From Pseudopyrenochaeta lycopersici (taxonomy: Eukaryota > Ascomycota > Dothideomycetes > Pleosporales > Pseudopyrenochaetaceae): a DNA stretch of 64,000 bases. The translations under genes were made by a program, and so were the position numbers. Below are positions 35,110-46,567 of this stretch, one piece after another. How positions within the stretch are numbered: position 1 is the first letter of the stretch; every line of letters starts with the position of its first letter. The notes under the pieces were generated by a model that had not been told where the DNA came from, ran no database searches, and saw nothing but the letters and a program-made list of their open reading frames with translations. The stretch covers positions 806,001-870,000 of the forward strand of contig NHZP01000018.1 of assembly GCA_003313425.1 (NCBI GenBank). Reading direction: 5' to 3'.

Positions 35110-36835
35110 TTACATCGTAAAGCTGCCGGGTATCGCAAAGCCTAAGTTCTCGGCAAAGTATTCTTCCATGCGCCTAACGGAACCACCAAACACTCGTCCA
35201 ATGTTGCACACCTTGATATCGTGTTCCACAGTACATGGCTTTGCAAAGTCGATCCGCAACTTGAGTCCGACCATGGCACTAGTGTTTTCGACTTTTACAT
35301 ATATCGAACGTTCTGGAAGTTGATTGCTATTGCCATGCTCTTCGTAGGCGCTTTCAACAAATTTCACGAGGCCGTGATCTTCGCTTGCCACAGTGGAATC
35401 CATGTTGCTTTCGTCGCTATCCGTACTTAATCGAAGACAGATGCAGTGATTGCTTTTTGGCTTAACTACCGCAAATAACGCAATAGAGGAATGCATTGGC
35501 CCAGGCCAAGGTGTTACGAAAACACGCCCCTTTTTGAAGAACGCGCGTGGGCGTGAGACAGATTCAAAATCTAGGCATGTTTAGCTCCTTGACGCATTGG
35601 TAGGGATGTGGAACAAACCAAACATGTGAGACTGCAAGACTGCTTCTGGTCCCAGTATCTTCAGCTCGTCTGGTTCAGTTGGTTGTTCTGCTTCGGTTGA
35701 ATCTTGATGCCACTTTGATTCATAAGGCGCTTCATCTGGTTTTACTTGTTGTTCTAGTTCTCCTGTTTTCTGTTTTTCTTCTAGCTCTATTGGTCCATTT
35801 GGTTCATATGAATCGCCTCCGCCTTCCGAAGTGACATCAGGATGCTGTAATGTATCACCTTGGGATTCCATTGCGAAATATCCTCTGAGTAGTGGCAGGT
35901 GATCTGGGTGCACGCACCCGATATCTTTTGTCTTCACATTGTATTGTATGGGATGATGCACACCGAAGAATATCCTTGCACTTGTACTTAGTGGTTTTTC
36001 TCCTGGGTTTGTTATTACACAGATAGGTTCCTTAGACAGGCTATCTTCTCCGGGAAGCAAAGTTGGCTCTTTGCCCAAACTATACGCTATCGCATGCTCA
36101 TCAGGTATCACTCCAGGCTTTTTGGTGCCTTGGTTGCCATAAGTAAATATTGGGCTATGTGGAATCAGCTGACAAATGTAACGACCGATCCGACGTAAGC
36201 ACTCACATCGCAAAACAGAACGCCTTCCTCTGCCGCACAACTATGAATCGGCGTACTTGGGTATGAACAGATTGGCCGTATTTAACATAGGATATGCTGT
36301 CGTTATATCTAGTCACTGTATTTCCAGCAGCTTCGGTGAATAATACAGCGAACACCTTTAAGAATACGTTAGGCTTGCATCATTCATTCGAGTAGGAGCA
36401 GACTGTACTCGTCCATCTTCGTAGAAGCTTTTATCTCTTACGCAGAACGCTGTTGCTTGTTGTCAGTCTCATGAGTAAAGATGGACTGCGAGGCGTTTTA
36501 CAAGGATCTAGAGTTTCGTAAGGAGAAGTGCCAGTGGTATTGTCGTATTTCCCAGCGAGCATAGGCCCCTCGATTGATAGAGAAGATCCGGATGCCGCAG
36601 GAGGAGCGGGATTTCCGTCTCGCGGATCTCCCGAATTGTGTGGCGCCCAGGTGAAGAACACCCAACCCTGGCCCTCTATGTTATTGTCAACGAGAATCCA
36701 AAGATGCCGCTGTAAGCAGTCCTCATTCATACCTACATAGTGTTTCCAGTACCACCTCTGATATTGGGTGTCCCAATGCGTTTGAAGCCATCGGTTATAG
36801 TATTGGCTCCATTCTGGTCTTGGCTGGGCGGACAT
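35110..36835 (-). CDS. DUF6590 family protein with a second, partial DUF6590-like unit
   Basis: Five exons on the minus strand, 36835-36502, 36449-36409, 36355-36207, 36154-35619 and 35570-35110, give 506 aa. The first unit reads RDKSFYEDGRVFAVLFTEAAG, then RRFIVVRQRKAFCFA, PIFTYGNQGTKKPGV, HAIAY, LSKEPICV and a TSARIFFG segment, in the order seen in DUF6590 proteins. A Glu/Pro-rich linker follows. Then FFKKGRVFVTPWPG, VKVENTSAMVGLKLRIDFAKPCTVEHDIKV and NIGRV form a second, partly degenerate unit. The fourth intron (35571-35618, GTTTGT...GCTAAAC...CTAG, 48 nt) removes an in-frame TAA that would otherwise split the gene in two. The N-terminus is Trp/Tyr-rich (QYYNRW, YQRWYWKHY). The function of DUF6590 is unknown. 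No signal peptide or helix is seen, so it is probably cytosolic or nuclear. Confidence 0.82.
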
Positions 36836-39644
36836 GATGTTGATTGCTTTGAGGGACCTAGTCACGTAAAACGTGTGAGTTGAGGATGCTGGCATTGATG
36901 ACTCAGCCCCCACCAGAACTGGTCACAGGGTTGCCTATTCACGCTCATCCATCACACTTAACATCACTCATCACAATACTCGTCCCATCCTATACACGTT
37001 CGAAAACACTTGAAGAAGTTAATTTTTCAGCCCAATGACACATAGGAAGCCTCTAATCAACATTCTAGTTGCTTTCACACTTCGGAGCACAACGGGTGAA
37101 AGATCAGTCCTCCAGCGTCCGCTCATATTGCGAGCTTCGTCAATGTGAATCACGCATTTCTGCCTCATGCGTGCAATGGAGAAGCTATACGCTGTAAGAT
37201 ATTCTCTATATCATCAAGTGCCGAACGTGCCAGGCTTTGCAAAGTTGTGGTCCTTTTGACTTGGTCTAGGCTGCAACCTTCGCGCCCAACAACGAGGCTG
37301 ACCCAGCTTTCCATAATCAAACAACGCAACGCTGGACTGCTCTTGGCTGCTTCCGTTCACCAAATCCCTGGTTCTCTTTTGTCAGCATCCCCTGGCCCCT
37401 TCATGACGGCTTGGGCATATGCACGCGCTCGCTCTCGTCTTTAGCACCGTTCAGAGAAGATGTTCATCACACGTTGACCTTCTTTGTTGGTGTCTTAGGA
37501 CAGCGTCAGCGCTTCTTAACTTGGACCCACAAAATTTATGGTGCTGCCGCTCAGTTGACTGTTTTTCGTAGTGATGGGTGCATTCTCACGGTGCCCCACC
37601 TCACCCCTAGACGTTGTACCCTTGTCTTTCCTCTGCATTCATCAAACGTTGTTTTTGTTTCTTCTCACCTACAGGTCTCTCAACTCGCCTTCAAGTCTGC
37701 CAAACTCTCCTCGCAACATCCAGCACGTCCAGCATATAGGCCACATTCGACAAGCCCCCATGTAACCGGCGTGACAACATCGCACGGCGCGCATCCTCGC
37801 CCCGCATCGACGCTAAATCCTGTGTCCTCGCACCGAAACGACACCACGACGCCGACTACGACTTCTCGTCCTGCGACCGGTCCATAGCGCACCGGGCGCG
37901 ATCCTGTTTACACTGTGAAGGTGGCTGGAGTGTCGAGGGAGGTGCCAGTCAGGGTTTCCACATGACAATCGTTTAAGCAAGATGATATCGATTCAATTTA
38001 TACCACTCGCTACTGGTAGGCCGTCTTTGGGTTTTATACAGGTCAGGACACAGCTTCATTCGTTCCGTCATCATATTGGTACTGTAATATCACACTCATT
38101 TGGAAAGAGAACGCAGCTCACTCATTTTACTGGCAACTTTCGAATTGCAGTTTTGTACGTTACATTTGGGCATACAAGGGCCGGAATATAAATCCCCTTC
38201 TTACGACATCTGTTCAAGCCAAGTTTTCATGAATGCTCCCATGGCCCCGCCTAAAAGATATCGATGAGTTAAAAACCGATGATAAACGAAATTTAAGCGG
38301 CATCGCGAGACTGGCGTGAACAACTATTCCATGTCAGACTTATGAAGTGCCACTTTTGTTTCTACGCTCTGCCTGAGGTTTTTATTTAGCATCACTTTGC
38401 TATCCATCGAGCGAGATGCTGGGATGTATTTATTGTCAATTATCACCTCATATAGTGCACAGCTTATGGTTTGAGGTAAAGGTAAGACCTCCCTTCGGTT
38501 GTACACCACTCATAAAGCGCATTTATATCAATTTTACTGAAATAAGAGGACGCCGAATTGGATGCTGGTGTATGAAAAACTGGCAGCATTGTCAGCACCT
38601 CTATTGGGAGTGGGTTAGCAACAAATATGAAAGGCCAATCGACATCCGTGCTAGAACCGCCATGTTCCGATTGAAGAGCCTCTGTCCCCTCTCTTTTCAC
38701 ACAATCCCGCTTACCGAACCCTCGAAGTATATTCTACTCAATATTTTTTGGCAAGGCCGCTCAAATGTTTCCTGGATCTGTTGCAATTTCCAGACGCTTT
38801 ACGGTATCGACGCCCTGAAATGCCACCTTATATGATGTCGAGTGCAGAATAGTACAAAATTCCCTGCATTTATCTGAGGACGGTATAAGTAGTCCAAGGA
38901 GCATTCTTCCGTGACTTGACAGCTGTCACCGCCTTCTTTAGGTACGAAGCCTCAGATATGGCTGCTAAGTAGTGACGATCGTCGCCAGGTAGGACAATAA
39001 TGCTGATGTTTCTCTCGAAGATGCACACTCTACACAGAAAGCTAGATACAAGCTGAAGACTGTGAAGGGGGCGGTTATCAGATTGTCGAGTGAGAAAGTG
39101 GTCATAGAAAGGGAAGGCAACATGTTTTGTAGCGTCTGTGATTCTCTTACTAATTATCTGTATGAGCACATCTAAACTACATCATGAACTACGGGGTCGT
39201 TTAACATACGATCATTTTTACAAATGCACATAACTACTCAGCCGCTCAGAGCTGCTGCTGTATATGGCGCAATTTGGCGTCTAGCCAGCCCCGGTCCTGC
39301 TTGAAGTGAATGACGAGTTCAATCTGGGCGAGTCGCAGAGTTCCCATATGTCTTCTTCCACGCCATCCAATTCCATTTGATCTGGTAAACTCCACATGCT
39401 AGTGTCGCTTTGGGGCTCATCTTCATTCAGAGTTTCCTCCTAGATTTTCCCCTTCTGGTGATAATTGCGTTAATTTTCCAGCCCGGAAGGCATCTTTGCT
39501 GGCGCCATTACCATTTTCGTCATACCTAATTCGCTCGTCAAATAATAGTGGTATAGCAAATCTGTCGCACCCAAGGACTATGCGGACAATGCTCGGAAAC
39601 TCAACGGGATGGTTTAGCATATACTTTGCCCAAGAATGTAACGC
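36836..39644. other. Gene-poor stretch
   Basis: About 2.8 kb without a firm gene. 37380-37960 is more C-rich, with a pyrimidine tract ending in CTACAG near 37675 that looks like a 3' splice site. The frame after it is short and runs into AT-richer DNA, so it may be a gene remnant. A plus-strand frame at 38416-38835 (139 codons) has no recognisable motif. Confidence 0.45.
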
Positions 39645-40568
39645 TCAGCTTGAGTCGACAACTTCCACACTTTCAACAATCGAAGGTAGGCGGGACGGCC
39701 TCCACTGTGGCTCTTCATTAAGGTCAGCGCGGAAGGAAGCTTCCTGTGGGGCGACAAAGCGATGTAGAGAGGGCAATTTCCACGTTTCGTAAAGGTCACT
39801 TATAAAGATGGCATCGAATGCATTCGGTCGGGACAACGACTTCCAGGCCCGCGTTTGAATATACGTCGTTCTCGAACTCGAGCCAGTCGACTCTAGTAGT
39901 ACCAACTATAATGCTTTGAAGTGTTGTTGCTTCTACGTAAGATATAAGATCTCCATAGTAAATCAGCCATGTGTTGTTGTCGACTACCTTATGAGGCTCT
40001 TCAGTATATGTGAGATCAATTTGAAGATACTTCAATTTCCCCAACTGATATTGCATAGCTCGTATATTAGAATAGATGCTGAACTCATGAGACGTAGGCG
40101 AAGAATCCTCCCCGACTTCTAGTGCGCATAAATTGAGCACAGGACTAGGGTCTCGATGTGTGCGCAGATATCTCCAGTAGGTATGTGGTATCGCTCGACC
40201 GGTGGCTCGTAAACTCATGCATCATGCCAAAAACTTGCAAGATCGATATGAAATAGCCGCAGTGTAGGTATCTTGATGATTGTCCATGGTGGTACAAATG
40301 TGGTCTTCAAGACCATGAGAAAGGAGAATCCGGCTATGAACTGGAAAGGGAAGAGCATCGTGTCTCCAAACCAATATTACATCATTTGATCGGAAACGTG
40401 GCATATGTTATGCTGAACAATCCCAGGCCCGGAACAAGATGAAGGGACGCCCCAAACACAGCTGCCCAGAAAGTTTCGGGTTCTAGCAAGGCCCGAGACA
40501 ATTCCTGGTAGTGGCGGTAGCGAAGCAAGCGCGTCGAACATGTAGAAGGTATCTTGCGCGCGAGCCAT
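39645..40568 (-). pseudogene. Decayed protein-coding remnant, possibly F-box/LRR-like
   Basis: Several overlapping minus-strand frames here have protein-like composition. Stretches such as ELSRALLEPETFWAAVF, IPTLRLFHIDLASFWHD and KLPSLHRFVAPQEASF are each plausible, but they lie in different frames or are broken by closely spaced stops (TGA, TAG). I found no set of GT-AG introns that joins them. Leu-rich spacing and the LRLFHIDL-type segment recall the C-terminal part of F-box proteins. It is more likely an inactivated gene than one with many introns, but that is inference. Confidence 0.3.
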
Positions 40569-41068
40569 AAGCGTATATCTAGAATTTTAGTGATGGAGAG
40601 ACATAGCTCGCTAGTTTGAAAGACCTGGCATGGGCTACTATGGCTGCATTTATCAGTATGTTACAGCAAAGTCAAGGCCCCGAACTTCCTTTCCCAGATC
40701 AAATCGTTGAAAAAGAGTGCAGAGGAAACAAATCGATAGCAGTAAATTCGACTGTGTCTCGCGGTATGCTGCTGATCATTGGGGCAGCGTACAGAATCTC
40801 CCGTGCAAGCAGGCTCATATCCTGAGAAATGGAGGTCCCTTTTTGGGGCCTCGATCCCAGCTCCTAAAACCAATCACGTTGAAGATAATTGTCTAACACG
40901 GCGGACTCCCGATCCTGTGCATGTATTCTTAGATACCGGCATCTATTTATCACTTTCGGATTTCGAATTGGAAACACGGTGTCCCTTTCGAGTGGATAAG
41001 AATCGTCCTCGATAAGTCGGTACTGTAGCTTACAATAAACCTTTCCTTTTCAACTCCAGTTAGTTCGA
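40569..41068. other. Intergenic, no gene recognised
   Basis: 500 bases downstream of the second HET gene. Nothing supported is seen. Confidence 0.5.
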
Positions 41069-43258
41069 CTAGATGATCAGTACCGGCCCATCAGTCTCCA
41101 ATGTGTTGCTTTCATACCACTCCTTAGGCGTTGCCGAGTCAACAAACCACCCGATCCGGCGGTAGATGGGACTTTCGGCATCCATCCGGCTGAGGACTAA
41201 ACCAAAATACGATGTTCTTGGATCCGATTCGTAGGTTTCCAATTTAGAGTATCCCAGGAGCCGGATACAGTGAACCGTGGAGCTGTCTTCTATGTGGTGT
41301 TCTCCGGCTGCCTTTAAATCGTAGTCTGGACAGAAGACGTTTGCCCATATGTGTGACTTATCTTTCACCTGTACGAAATTGTACTGTTTATCCGGCGAGT
41401 TAGTATACACTAGTCTCATCATCACAGCCGGCTCCTCGATCTCGATCGTGCCGTTGCTGACGTTGCCTGTCGGATCAGTTCCGACGGGCGAGGTGCTCGC
41501 CGAGACAATCTTGGCCGTATGCTTGATGATGCTCTTGCGATCGATTTTAATCTCATGATAGATGGCGTCATCGATTGAGGCCCATGACCACGAGGGCGCC
41601 CGCCACTCAGCCGGCCGGGGCTTTAGACCCAAGGTGAAAGACGTCTTCCGCCACAACAAGTCATTGACAAGTGCACCTTGCCACAAACCCGCCAAGTAAG
41701 TATCCCCGTCATGCCACCGCTTCGTTTGCTTTGCCACGCCCGAGATAGCTGGCAGCCGATCAGTGCCCTTGGTGAGAGCCAGCTCCGAGAACTCCGCAAT
41801 GCCACGATACCACTCTGTGTCCGTGAAGAGATCCTTCTCCACTTTGTAGCCAAAGGTCTTTTTGTGATCGAGATCGGACCGGTGCTCGAACAACCGGAAG
41901 AAGTACTTCCGCTTTATGATGTTGCGCCCCGTGCTGCACTCGCAGGCCAGGCCCTCACGGCACTCCCACGTGACCTCGTTCTGGGTAAAGTGCAGCACAC
42001 GCGGCGAGAGCTGGCGCTCCTGGAACACCCAGGCGCGGTGCATGAGCGGAAAATCGGTGCCTTTGTCGGTTTGTAGAAGAGACTCGGCGGATAGGTGCTG
42101 AAGATGATCGAAAGCCTGGCGCGCGTAGATGTGGCTGGTGACGCCTTCGCGGTCGGTGTACATGACGCGCTTCCACTTGTACGGCGCCTTTTGCTCGTGG
42201 AAGAGCCCACCGGAGCCATCGGACGAGCCTGTCGCGGCGAGGGTCAGGTACGCATTGCCGTAGATGGTGGCCATGCGCACGGACTCGTCGCGCCAGTCTT
42301 GCTCGTCATCTTGGACGATACAGAGCGAATCAATCCATATGTATTGGATTTTGAATCGGCGCGTCGTACGGGCCGCATCGCGAAAGGTCTTGGGCACGCC
42401 TTCCCATGGGATTTGTTCCATGTTTCGGGCATACGTGTTTTTGACGGTGATGCAATCAGGGCGGAGACTACCCCAGCAGTGGCTCAGGCACATGTATTGG
42501 ATGCCTGGATCAAGAGTTTTTGTCTCAACGAGGTTCATTTTCAAGGATGCCTCTGTTCCTGACACTTCCACGAGGCGCTTGGGGAGTGAAGCGCCACTTT
42601 GCTGCCGACATTGCTGATGCGACGCCAGGCAGGTTCTTAACCACTCGCGAGAGATCCAGAAGCAGTTACCTGACGCGGTATGGCCAGAGGATAGGTAGGC
42701 CGTGCGAATATTTGGAAGCGGCTTAGCCGCGTCTAAAACCTTCATTACTATCAAGAAGTCGGAGAGAAATCAGATTCGTTCAATATACTTACCAGGGAGA
42801 CAAAAGATATCCATGCGTGTCGAGAACCCATGCTGGTTGATCCAATTCGATTGCAGTTTGCCGTATCGAAACCCATTATCTAGTTCAAGGTGCCCTTCCA
42901 GATTTGTAGCCATGGCAGGCACGGAAGCGCGTATGATGTCCCTCCAGAGTCCACAAAGACGACATCCTGACTCGGCAGATCTTTCCAACATCTTGAAGGT
43001 CTGCTGGTGGGTATCGGCAAGTCGTGCGCTGCCCCAATCATTTTCTTCCGGATCCGTGTCAGACTCGTCAGAATCTCCATAGTCCCTCGTCACGAACTCT
43101 GGGCGACACGTGGGGCACCACTTCTCAATTGGTACAGTGATGGAGGAAATCAGCTCCCGCAACGAGAATTCTTCATCGGACGTAAGGTTTGAGGCCCGAA
43201 CGCTTCCATCGCCTTCACTAGGGCGATTTTGGGATGGGTCTCCAGGGGGATCAGGCAT
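41069..43258 (-). CDS. Heterokaryon incompatibility (HET) domain protein, second copy
   Basis: Two exons on the minus strand, 43258-42793 and 42747-41069, encode 714 aa. HET signatures are all present: YMCLSHCWGS near residues 240-249, YIWIDSLCIVQDD near 292-303 and RAWVFQERQLS near 393-403. An N-terminal Cys region (CPTCRPEF, GCRLCGLW) precedes the domain as usual. The 45-nt intron 42748-42792 (GTAAGT...GATAG) joins FCLP to VMKVLDAAKPLP. The start at 43258 (MPDPPGDP) is the likeliest; the frame is open further upstream to 43336 but with unconvincing residues. It is not a close duplicate of the HET gene at 3.8 kb: outside the core motifs the two differ strongly. The role would be cell death or growth arrest on non-self recognition; the partner is unknown. 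Confidence 0.92.
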
Positions 43259-44447
43259 GCTGGAAGGGAAATTGTTTGACGAAAGAAGAAAGAATGTCCT
43301 CGATGTTTTAGGATACCGAGAGACTGAGACTGACAATAGCTCTTTGTAGAGCAGACTCGATCATGGCTGAAAAGCCTCAAAGAGGGGTTCTTCTGTCTTG
43401 GCGCATATGTGTGGCGGCTGCGGATGCTTTGCGAACGAAAACTTAAGTAAGGGCCTCTAAGATTCCAAGTCACTTAGAAGTTAAAAGTATACACTCTAGA
43501 TGTATCATGCAAAAGGGTCTGCAGGATGTCTTAGCATGACCATTTAGCGCTCTCATGTACCAGCAGTGCCAGATAACTTAGCTAGCTAGTAATGCTTGTC
43601 CCCTGCGCTCGCGCTAGTGGAGATAATTTCCTTAACATAGCTTAGCGCGTAATCTATGAACGCGTTGCTGGCGCGACACCAGCGCGTCTTCCCAGCACGT
43701 GAAAGCGATTCACAGGACGGCATTTAGTATTGAGGGTGTTCTTCGTCTTGTATACCTCAACATGGAAGACCCCCTCCAAATCTTCTTCATGACTTCTATG
43801 AAGAGGCATATGACGCTCTCAAGACACATAGCAAGCAGAATAGCTATAGCTTCGTCCTCAGGCATAGTGAACCCCACAAATCCGATGTCAAAACACAATA
43901 TTACTATCATTGTGATCGATTCCGAAACTACCAGTGAAGCCCAAAAGATCCTAGGCGCAAGCACACGCTCAATAGGATATACCTTCAAGCTTGTCATCTT
44001 CAAGGTGAAGCACAGCGACCAATAGAGGCTAGAGGACCAGGACAAGCATCACAGCCATCCCCGATCCATTTGCTGATAGCGGCACGGAGGATTTTGAATG
44101 TGGAAAGGATAAGCTGGTCAGCATCAGCGGTCCATATCCGTCCTCGTCCAGGCGGCGCACAACGCGGAGCGTCAACTCGGCGGGAAGGTCGCTGAAGGAT
44201 GCCATCGCTCGGGTGGTTTAGTGGAAGTAGTACAGGAGCTGTTGTCAAGCTGTCTGCGCTGCTCTTCGGTGTTGTTCAACCAATATCGGGGCTTGGCGGA
44301 CAGAGAGTGATGGAAGGAGCGACACGGTGTCAGGTGATTCCTGGTCATAGCTGCAGCAGGAAAGCTCCACTAGGCTCATTGCAACAGCTTCTTCGAACAA
44401 AACCAAAGAGGAGTGGGCCAAGTGCAAAGACCGTGTGAAAGTCATAC
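43259..44447. other. Intergenic with one doubtful hydrophobic frame
   Basis: About 1.2 kb. A minus-strand frame at 43710-44045 would encode 111 residues with two or three hydrophobic stretches, but it has no partner exon and the opposite strand is open over the same bases. No firm gene is called. Confidence 0.45.
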
Positions 44448-45493
44448 TCAGGAACGTAATATTTTCCCTAGCATCCAATGCGCAAACTGCAGAGCAGGCA
44501 TTATCATGGCAGCAACGATTCTTGATACGGCTTCGTGCAGTTTCCACAGAACCGTCTCTTGCAGCTGCTCGACATCCATTTCTCTTGCCTGATCTATACG
44601 GCCCTCTACTTGCTCTCTGAGTCTTGCCGCCTTGCTTGGTAGTTCAAGGCCCAAGCCCAAATACAATCCAGCGATGACGTACTCCATGACCACTTGCCTG
44701 TGTTAAGAATTAGTAAATCTGGGATGGATATCGAACGGGCCTGCGATCTACAACTCGAACAATATACTCTAGTGTGGAAGGGTAGAGGACGGACTCGTGA
44801 TACGTACATGCAGAGCTGCAGGGTGACGCTGCCCTTAATAACATTGAATCGCATGTGATCCCAGTTGTTGTTCCACTTCTCAAACGCAAAACACATCATG
44901 TAGACAACGTCGACTACAAAGAAGGGCAGGCTGAGAACAACCGTCGTCAAAATCTTGACTTCATACGAGTCTGCCAGGTAGAGGCGTGCCGAAATGACAG
45001 TAGTCGCCCAGACTAGGACTACGAAACACGCTAGGTAGAGCGAAACGCCAGCTTTCGTCGCCTCTGTTGCGGCAAACGCCGGGCCGTCGCGGGCATCGGG
45101 ATCAATACCACCCGCAACAATTAGAATAAATGATATGACCAGCGGAATATGGACCATAAGCAGGATCCATTGCATGCGTCGTCCTTTTGGCCTAGTTGTC
45201 GCATTGAGCAAGCTGCTCGTCGCCATGAACAGCGGCGTAAGCCCCATTGTCGTTAAGATGGCAACACCACTCTCAAGACTCGTATTCGACTTGTCGTTAG
45301 GAAACATTGTCGTATCCGCCAAATCGAGCGCAACCTGCGTGAGCCGGCAGACCGAGAGCAAGATGAGCCAGATCCATGGCGAGCTGCGGCCCAGGCCTTG
45401 GCGGACTACCAGATAGATGGCGAGACATAGGTAGATGAAGAAGACGACGAGAGTAACGATGTTGACAATCGCTGGGTATTCGAGCGCGGCCAT
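44448..45493 (-). CDS. Seven-helix integral membrane protein (DUF7702-like)
   Basis: Two exons on the minus strand, 45493-44808 and 44697-44448, encode 311 aa. About seven hydrophobic helices are visible, starting with IVNIVTLVVFFIYLCLAIYLVV, then WIWLILLSVCRLTQVALDLAD, and ending after splicing with VVMEYVIAGLYLGLG. The tail is charged. The intron 44698-44807 is 110 nt, longer than most here, with a GTACGT donor and an ACACAG acceptor; it keeps the frame and completes the last helix. The length, the early WIWL...CRLTQ segment and the end MEYVIAGLYL match a family of fungal membrane proteins of unknown function. A receptor-like role is possible but not shown. It is divergent from the orphan frame at 45788 with only 294 bases between starts. 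Confidence 0.82.
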
Positions 45494-45787
45494 TGATTGA
45501 GAGACATGGAGGAGGTTTGAGAAACAAGAAAGAATGTCAGCCCTGCAAGATGAAGGCTGAGCGGAGCTCGGACGGCGGAGTTAGCGAGATGCCAGCGGAC
45601 TTGGCACGATTTCATGAGGTGGAGACGTGCATTTTCCGCCCCCCATCCTTTCAAGTTTGCTGCCCATCAACACTCAGTAACATGGAGGTCTTGCATTCCC
45701 CATCCCGTACTAATAGATAGACGAATAAGCTAGCCAATATAGACAAGTACGTTCATCGAAGTTTCGCCTTGGTGTGGAGATCTGCTG

Positions 45788-46567
45788 ATGATCGCAGCGA
45801 AGTTTGCCACTCAGCGGGCTGTGCTTGCAAGCGCACTAACACCTGACGAGCAGGTATCCCGAGTTCCACGTCACTTGCACTGGCAGTTGCAATTGTTTTC
45901 TATGCATCGCCGCATGATATCAGTAAACAAATTCATGGGTCGAGAGAAGATGCATTTTGCTGCAAAAGCATCTGCAAACAACTTCCGCAGGCTCGCATCG
46001 TCAGACCACGTCAGCGCAATTAACACCGTGACCGCTTTGGGCTCTCAGAGTGGTCTAAGAGCCTTGGATTTTCCGCGCATCTTGCTCCTTTCAAGAAACA
46101 ATATTCCCCTTTCAATGTTTTGGGATTCTCATCAAATCACCGAAGACGTTCGTCATTGCGCTGTTTTACCCCTGTCAAGTTTAGCAGATCAACTTCCATG
46201 GTCCGTGTCTGGGTGCATTTTTCATTGCCCAGCAACACATCATATGTGTTGCAGTTCGCAGTCGAATAGCCCCGACAAAAGAGCCGACTTGGAGCGTTTG
46301 CGCGCAAGCTTTTCTGTTAAAAGCAATGAGTGGAGCAAAGGAGAAGGGGCTGTTGAAATCTCTGACTCCAAATTCCCCTTTTCTGGCAGTACGGGCTATT
46401 GTAGCTTGGTCGCAAATAAACATCAGGGCTTTCACCACTCAGACCCAGCACTCGCAAATCTTCTCAAATACTTTTCGTCTATTGCAAGGATTCTGCCTGC
46501 CGGCTATTACAATACCCTTGTTGACCCCTCGGATATCTTCTCGCATGCTGCGTGTCAGCGCAAATAA
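45788..46567 (+). CDS. Hypothetical 259-aa orphan frame
   Basis: A single long plus-strand frame without introns. The product is Ser- and His-rich and mixed in composition, with no signal peptide, no hydrophobic helix and no motif I recognise. Ten or so Cys and many His (HRRM, CPATHHMCC) could bind metal, but no zinc-finger spacing is seen. Its length is unusual for chance in DNA of this base composition, and it lies 294 bases from a divergent real gene, so a promoter is at hand. It could still be a chance frame; I give it under even odds. Confidence 0.4.
   Translation: MIAAKFATQRAVLASALTPDEQVSRVPRHLHWQLQLFSMHRRMISVNKFMGREKMHFAAKASANNFRRLASSDHVSAINTVTALGSQSGLRALDFPRILLLSRNNIPLSMFWDSHQITEDVRHCAVLPLSSLADQLPWSVSGCIFHCPATHHMCCSSQSNSPDKRADLERLRASFSVKSNEWSKGEGAVEISDSKFPFSGSTGYCSLVANKHQGFHHSDPALANLLKYFSSIARILPAGYYNTLVDPSDIFSHAACQRK

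Noticed and set aside
37145..37960. Plus-strand frames in a C-rich patch with a 3' splice-like CTACAG near 37675
   Set aside because: The following frame is short and its N-terminus cannot be built; at best a gene fragment or an untranslated leader without a gene.
43710..44045. A 111-codon minus-strand frame with two or three hydrophobic segments
   Set aside because: No splice partner, no family resemblance, and the other strand is open over nearly the same bases; too weak to call a gene.
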